In this document: positions 3,738-6,505 of the stretch, piece by piece
Layout of the letters: each line of letters starts with the position of its first letter
Position numbering within the stretch: the first letter of the stretch is position 1
Source of the DNA: Pseudomonadota bacterium
GTDB lineage: Bacteria; Pseudomonadota; Gammaproteobacteria; Burkholderiales; SG8-39
DNA: 6,505 nucleotides
NCBI GenBank assembly: GCA_021848555.1
Contig: JAJZUN010000165.1
Span: forward strand, 1-6,505
Direction: 5' to 3'
Translations under genes and position numbers: made by a program
The notes under the pieces: model-generated
What the model saw: the letters and a program-made list of their open reading frames with translations, nothing else
Database searches by the model: none
What the model was told of the DNA's origin: nothing

Positions 3738-6505
3738 GTTCGGGCGGAGGGCGCGGGCTGTAGTCCCGCGTTTGTTCAAACCGGCCATAACGCAGCGCCA
3801 GACTCGGCAGCACCAGCAGGTTGAGCGCGGTGGAGGTGAACAGGCCGCCCAGGATCACCAGCGCCATGGGGCCTTCGATCTCGCGGCCCGGCTGGTTGCT
3901 GCCGAGCGCGAGCGGCACGAGCCCGAAAGCGGTGACCAGCGCCGTCATCAGAATCGGCGCGAGGCGCTCCTGGGCACCGCGTATCGCCGCCTGGGGTCCC
4001 CACTGAAGACCTTCCACCGACACCAGCTGCTCATAGTGGGAGATCATCATGATCGAGTTGCGCAGCGTGATCCCGAACAAGGTCACGAAGCCGACCAGCG
4101 AGCCCATCGACAACTCACCGCCGCTGGCAAAGAGCACCAGCACGCCGCCGACCAACGCAAACGGCAGGTTGAGTAGCACCAGGAGCAGGTTGCGCGCCTG
4201 GCCGATGACCAGCGCGAGCAACAGGACGATGCCCACGCCCGCGATTGCGGCATGGACCAGCAGGTCGCGCCTGGACTGCGCCTGCGCCTCGGCTGCGCCG
4301 GCGAACTGCAGGTACATGCCCGCGGGCAGTGCCACCTGGGCAGCCAGCGCCTGCCGCGCCTTCGCGACGAAGGAAGCGAGGTCGCCGCCGGTCACGTTGG
4401 CCGTCACCGTCTGGACGCGCCGGGCGCCGTCGTGCAGGACCACATAGCGTCCGGAGGTCTCGTAAACATCGGCGAGCTGCTTCAGGCGCACGTAAGTGCC
4501 TGCGCGATTGCGCAAGGGCAGGTTGCCTACATCGAGGATCCTGGCCCGCGCCGCGGGCAAGAGAATCACGGAGACACCGAAGATCCGGTTGCCGTCATAG
4601 GCTTGGCCGACGATGCGCCCCTGATAGGCGGTCTCGACCGTGTCCATGACCTCGACCGGATCGAAGCCCCAGCGGGCGAGGTCGGCAGCGCGCAGACGCA
4701 CCACGAGTTCCGGGGTACCGGGAGGCGACTGGATCTGCACATCGGTCGCGCCGGGAACTCGTGCCAGCGTTGCCGAGATCTCGCCGGCCTTGCGGTCCAG
4801 TGTATCGAGGTCGTTGCCATAGACGTTTACCACCACGGAGTAGCGGTAGCCCGACAGGGTCTCTTCGATCCGTTCGGTGAGGAAGGTCTTGACCGCGAAA
4901 TTGACTCCGAGAAACTGCGCGAGCGTCTTGCGCATTTCGGCCGTCGCCGCTTCGGCCTGATCGCCATCGAGGGGCTTCAGATCGACCTCGAACTCGCTGT
5001 AATTCGTCCCGGTGGTGTCGTCCGCCAGGGCGGCACGGCCGACGCGCTGTCCGACCGAGCGCACGAACGGCAGTTTCCGCAGCGCCGCGCTGACCTGGTT
5101 GCCGATGCGCAGCGATTCTTCTATCGATGTGCCCGGAACGGCAGCCATGTGCACGATGAAGTGGCCCTCCTTGAGCTCGGGAAGGAAACTGCCCCCCAGG
5201 AAAGGCAGCATTGCAAGACCGGCCAGAGTCAACGACCCGGCCACCACCAGGACCGCGCGCGAACGTCTCTCGACGCGTTCGAGCAGCGCGCCGTAGCGCG
5301 GCTTGAGCCACTTGTAGAGCGGTGGTTCGTTTTCCGGCAGCTTGCCTCCCCGCAGCAGCAGCAGCGCGAGCGCCGGGGTCAGCGTCAGCGCGACCGCGAG
5401 CGAAGCCAGCGTCGCGAGAATGTAGGCGATGCCGAGCGGTGCGAACAGGCGCCCCGCGATGCCGGGCAGCGTCAACACCGGCACGAACACCAGCGCCACG
5501 ACCAGCGTCGCGTAGACCACGGCGCTGCGCACTTCGAGGACGGCTCCCAGCACGACATCGAAAGCGGGACGCGGCGCTTCCAGATGTCGGTTCTCTCGCA
5601 GCCTGCGGTAGACGTTCTCGACCGCGATGACCGCGTCGTCGACCAGGAGACCAATCGAAATGGCCAGCCCACCCAGCGTCATCGTGTTCAGCGACAGACC
5701 GAAGGTTTCCAGCAGCGTCACGGCGGCCAGCAGCGACAACGGAATCGCGGTCAGCGAGATGGCCGCGGTGCGCAGGTTGAACAGGAACAGGATCAGCACC
5801 ACCACCACCAATATCCCGCCGATCGCGAGCGAAACGCCGACGTTGGCGGTGGCCGTGTGAACAAAATTGGCGGGCCGGAACAGATCGGGATGCAGCGTGA
5901 CGCCTTCGGCGGCGAGCGCCGGGCGCAAGTCCCCCAGCGCGCCTTCGACATTGCGGGTGACCTGTAACGTGTTCGCGCCGTATTGGGAGGAAATCTCGAG
6001 TTGCAGACCGGGATGCCCCATGACGGTGGCCGCTCCGACCGGCGGCTCGGGCGCCTCGACCACTTTCGCCACGTCGCCGAGCGTGACGTTGGCCCCGGCT
6101 TTCTGCAGCACGACGGTCCGGGCGATCTGCGCCGGGGTCAGCGACTGGCCTTGCAACTGAAGCGTCACCCGCTGGTTCTTGCCGTCGATGAATCCGGCTC
6201 CGCGCACGCCGGTCGCACGCCCCGCCGCGGCGAGCACGTCCTGCACCGAGAGACGGTGGCGAATCAACTGGTCCGGTTCGATCTGCACCTGGAACTGCCT
6301 GACCTCGCCGCCGAATACGACGACCTTGGCGACGCCGGGAACGGCGAGGAGCCGCGGCTTGACGGTCCAGTCCGCCAGCGTGCGCAGCGCCATCGGCGAG
6401 CGCTTGTCCGATACGAGGCCCACGACCAGGACCGTGCTCGTCGACGAGGTCAGCGGGCTCATCGCCGGGGCACTCACTCCCTGCGGCAGCCGCCCGGCGA
6501 GCGCC
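3730..6505 (-). CDS. Heavy-metal-efflux RND permease, CusA/CzcA family (N-terminus outside window)
   Basis: This is an inner-membrane, proton-driven RND pump subunit that would work with a periplasmic adaptor and an outer-membrane channel to export metal ions. 924 residues are visible. Numbering here starts at the GTG codon at 6477-6475, which is probably internal because nine in-frame codons (ALAGRLPQG) precede it to the edge and fit the family. About 110-120 residues, including the first membrane helix, are missing. Eleven membrane helices are evident: 213-234, 238-258, 264-288, 316-336, 344-372, 408-427, 740-760, 762-784, 790-811, 838-858 and 870-892, with large periplasmic loops before and between. 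Helix 4 reads AISIGLLVDDAVIAVEN, with D280 and E287 matching CzcA proton-relay positions D408 and E415 and serine at the D402 position. GITLRNSIMMISHYEQL and PSLALRYGRF support the heavy-metal branch. The substrate metal is not determinable. It converges on the zwf cluster; adaptor and channel genes would be expected upstream, beyond 6505. Confidence 0.94.
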   Translation of the reverse strand, partial: ALAGRLPQGVSAPAMSPLTSSTSTVLVVGLVSDKRSPMALRTLADWTVKPRLLAVPGVAKVVVFGGEVRQFQVQIEPDQLIRHRLSVQDVLAAAGRATGVRGAGFIDGKNQRVTLQLQGQSLTPAQIARTVVLQKAGANVTLGDVAKVVEAPEPPVGAATVMGHPGLQLEISSQYGANTLQVTRNVEGALGDLRPALAAEGVTLHPDLFRPANFVHTATANVGVSLAIGGILVVVVLILFLFNLRTAAISLTAIPLSLLAAVTLLETFGLSLNTMTLGGLAISIGLLVDDAVIAVENVYRRLRENRHLEAPRPAFDVVLGAVLEVRSAVVYATLVVALVFVPVLTLPGIAGRLFAPLGIAYILATLASLAVALTLTPALALLLLRGGKLPENEPPLYKWLKPRYGALLERVERRSRAVLVVAGSLTLAGLAMLPFLGGSFLPELKEGHFIVHMAAVPGTSIEESLRIGNQVSAALRKLPFVRSVGQRVGRAALADDTTGTNYSEFEVDLKPLDGDQAEAATAEMRKTLAQFLGVNFAVKTFLTERIEETLSGYRYSVVVNVYGNDLDTLDRKAGEISATLARVPGATDVQIQSPPGTPELVVRLRAADLARWGFDPVEVMDTVETAYQGRIVGQAYDGNRIFGVSVILLPAARARILDVGNLPLRNRAGTYVRLKQLADVYETSGRYVVLHDGARRVQTVTANVTGGDLASFVAKARQALAAQVALPAGMYLQFAGAAEAQAQSRRDLLVHAAIAGVGIVLLLALVIGQARNLLLVLLNLPFALVGGVLVLFASGGELSMGSLVGFVTLFGITLRNSIMMISHYEQLVSVEGLQWGPQAAIRGAQERLAPILMTALVTAFGLVPLALGSNQPGREIEGPMALVILGGLFTSTALNLLVLPSLALRYGRFEQTRDYSPRPPPELT
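3752..3776 (+). terminator. Probable plus-strand intrinsic terminator within the 3' end of the RND gene
   Basis: CGCGGG (3752-3757) and CCCGCG (3765-3770) form a perfect GC-only 6-bp stem with a 7-base loop, followed by TTTGTT (3771-3776). The orientation would end transcripts coming from zwf and the fragment ending at 3737. It lies inside the last codons of the convergent RND gene. The T tract is interrupted, so strength is uncertain. Confidence 0.5.

Noticed and set aside
4252..5967. A 571-codon plus-strand open frame opposite the RND gene
   Set aside because: The product is rich in Arg, Gln, His and Asp with no domain, and it mirrors the codon structure of the convincing RND gene in GC-rich DNA. 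It is a shadow frame.

Overview
The window looks like chromosomal DNA of a GC-rich proteobacterium, most likely a betaproteobacterium. This is inferred from the codon use, the types of glucose-6-phosphate and 6-phosphogluconate dehydrogenase, and the presence of a heavy-metal RND pump. No rRNA, tRNA, CRISPR array or recognisable insertion sequence is visible.

Left part (1-3518): a plus-strand run of three closely spaced genes for glucose oxidation. They are a ROK-family, polyphosphate-glucokinase-like sugar kinase (304-1080), a short-type decarboxylating 6-phosphogluconate dehydrogenase gnd (1065-2114), and glucose-6-phosphate dehydrogenase zwf (2136-3518). Together they would phosphorylate glucose, oxidise glucose 6-phosphate to 6-phosphogluconolactone, and oxidatively decarboxylate 6-phosphogluconate to ribulose 5-phosphate. 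The lactonase step between the two dehydrogenases should be supplied by pgl. A pgl start overlaps the zwf stop by ATGA, but pgl-like sequence lasts only about 18 codons. The first 16 bases probably hold the start of a divergently transcribed gene, so 17-303 would be a shared divergent control region.

Middle (3519-3737): a scar. The pgl stub runs into unrelated sequence, next to a small AT-rich inverted repeat. This is followed in another frame by what looks like the helical C-terminal end of a different, unidentified protein ending at 3737.

Right part (3730-6505, minus strand): a heavy-metal-efflux RND permease of the CusA/CzcA family, complete at its C-terminus and cut at its N-terminus by the window edge. 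It converges on the plus-strand genes, and its last 8 bases overlap the stop region of the unidentified fragment.

I see core carbon metabolism beside a metal efflux gene, not an obvious new multigene system. The points most worth a second look are the pgl chimera, an in-frame 15-bp tandem expansion inside gnd, the unusually long tail of the ROK kinase that runs into gnd, and a probable plus-strand terminator inside the 3' end of the RND gene.
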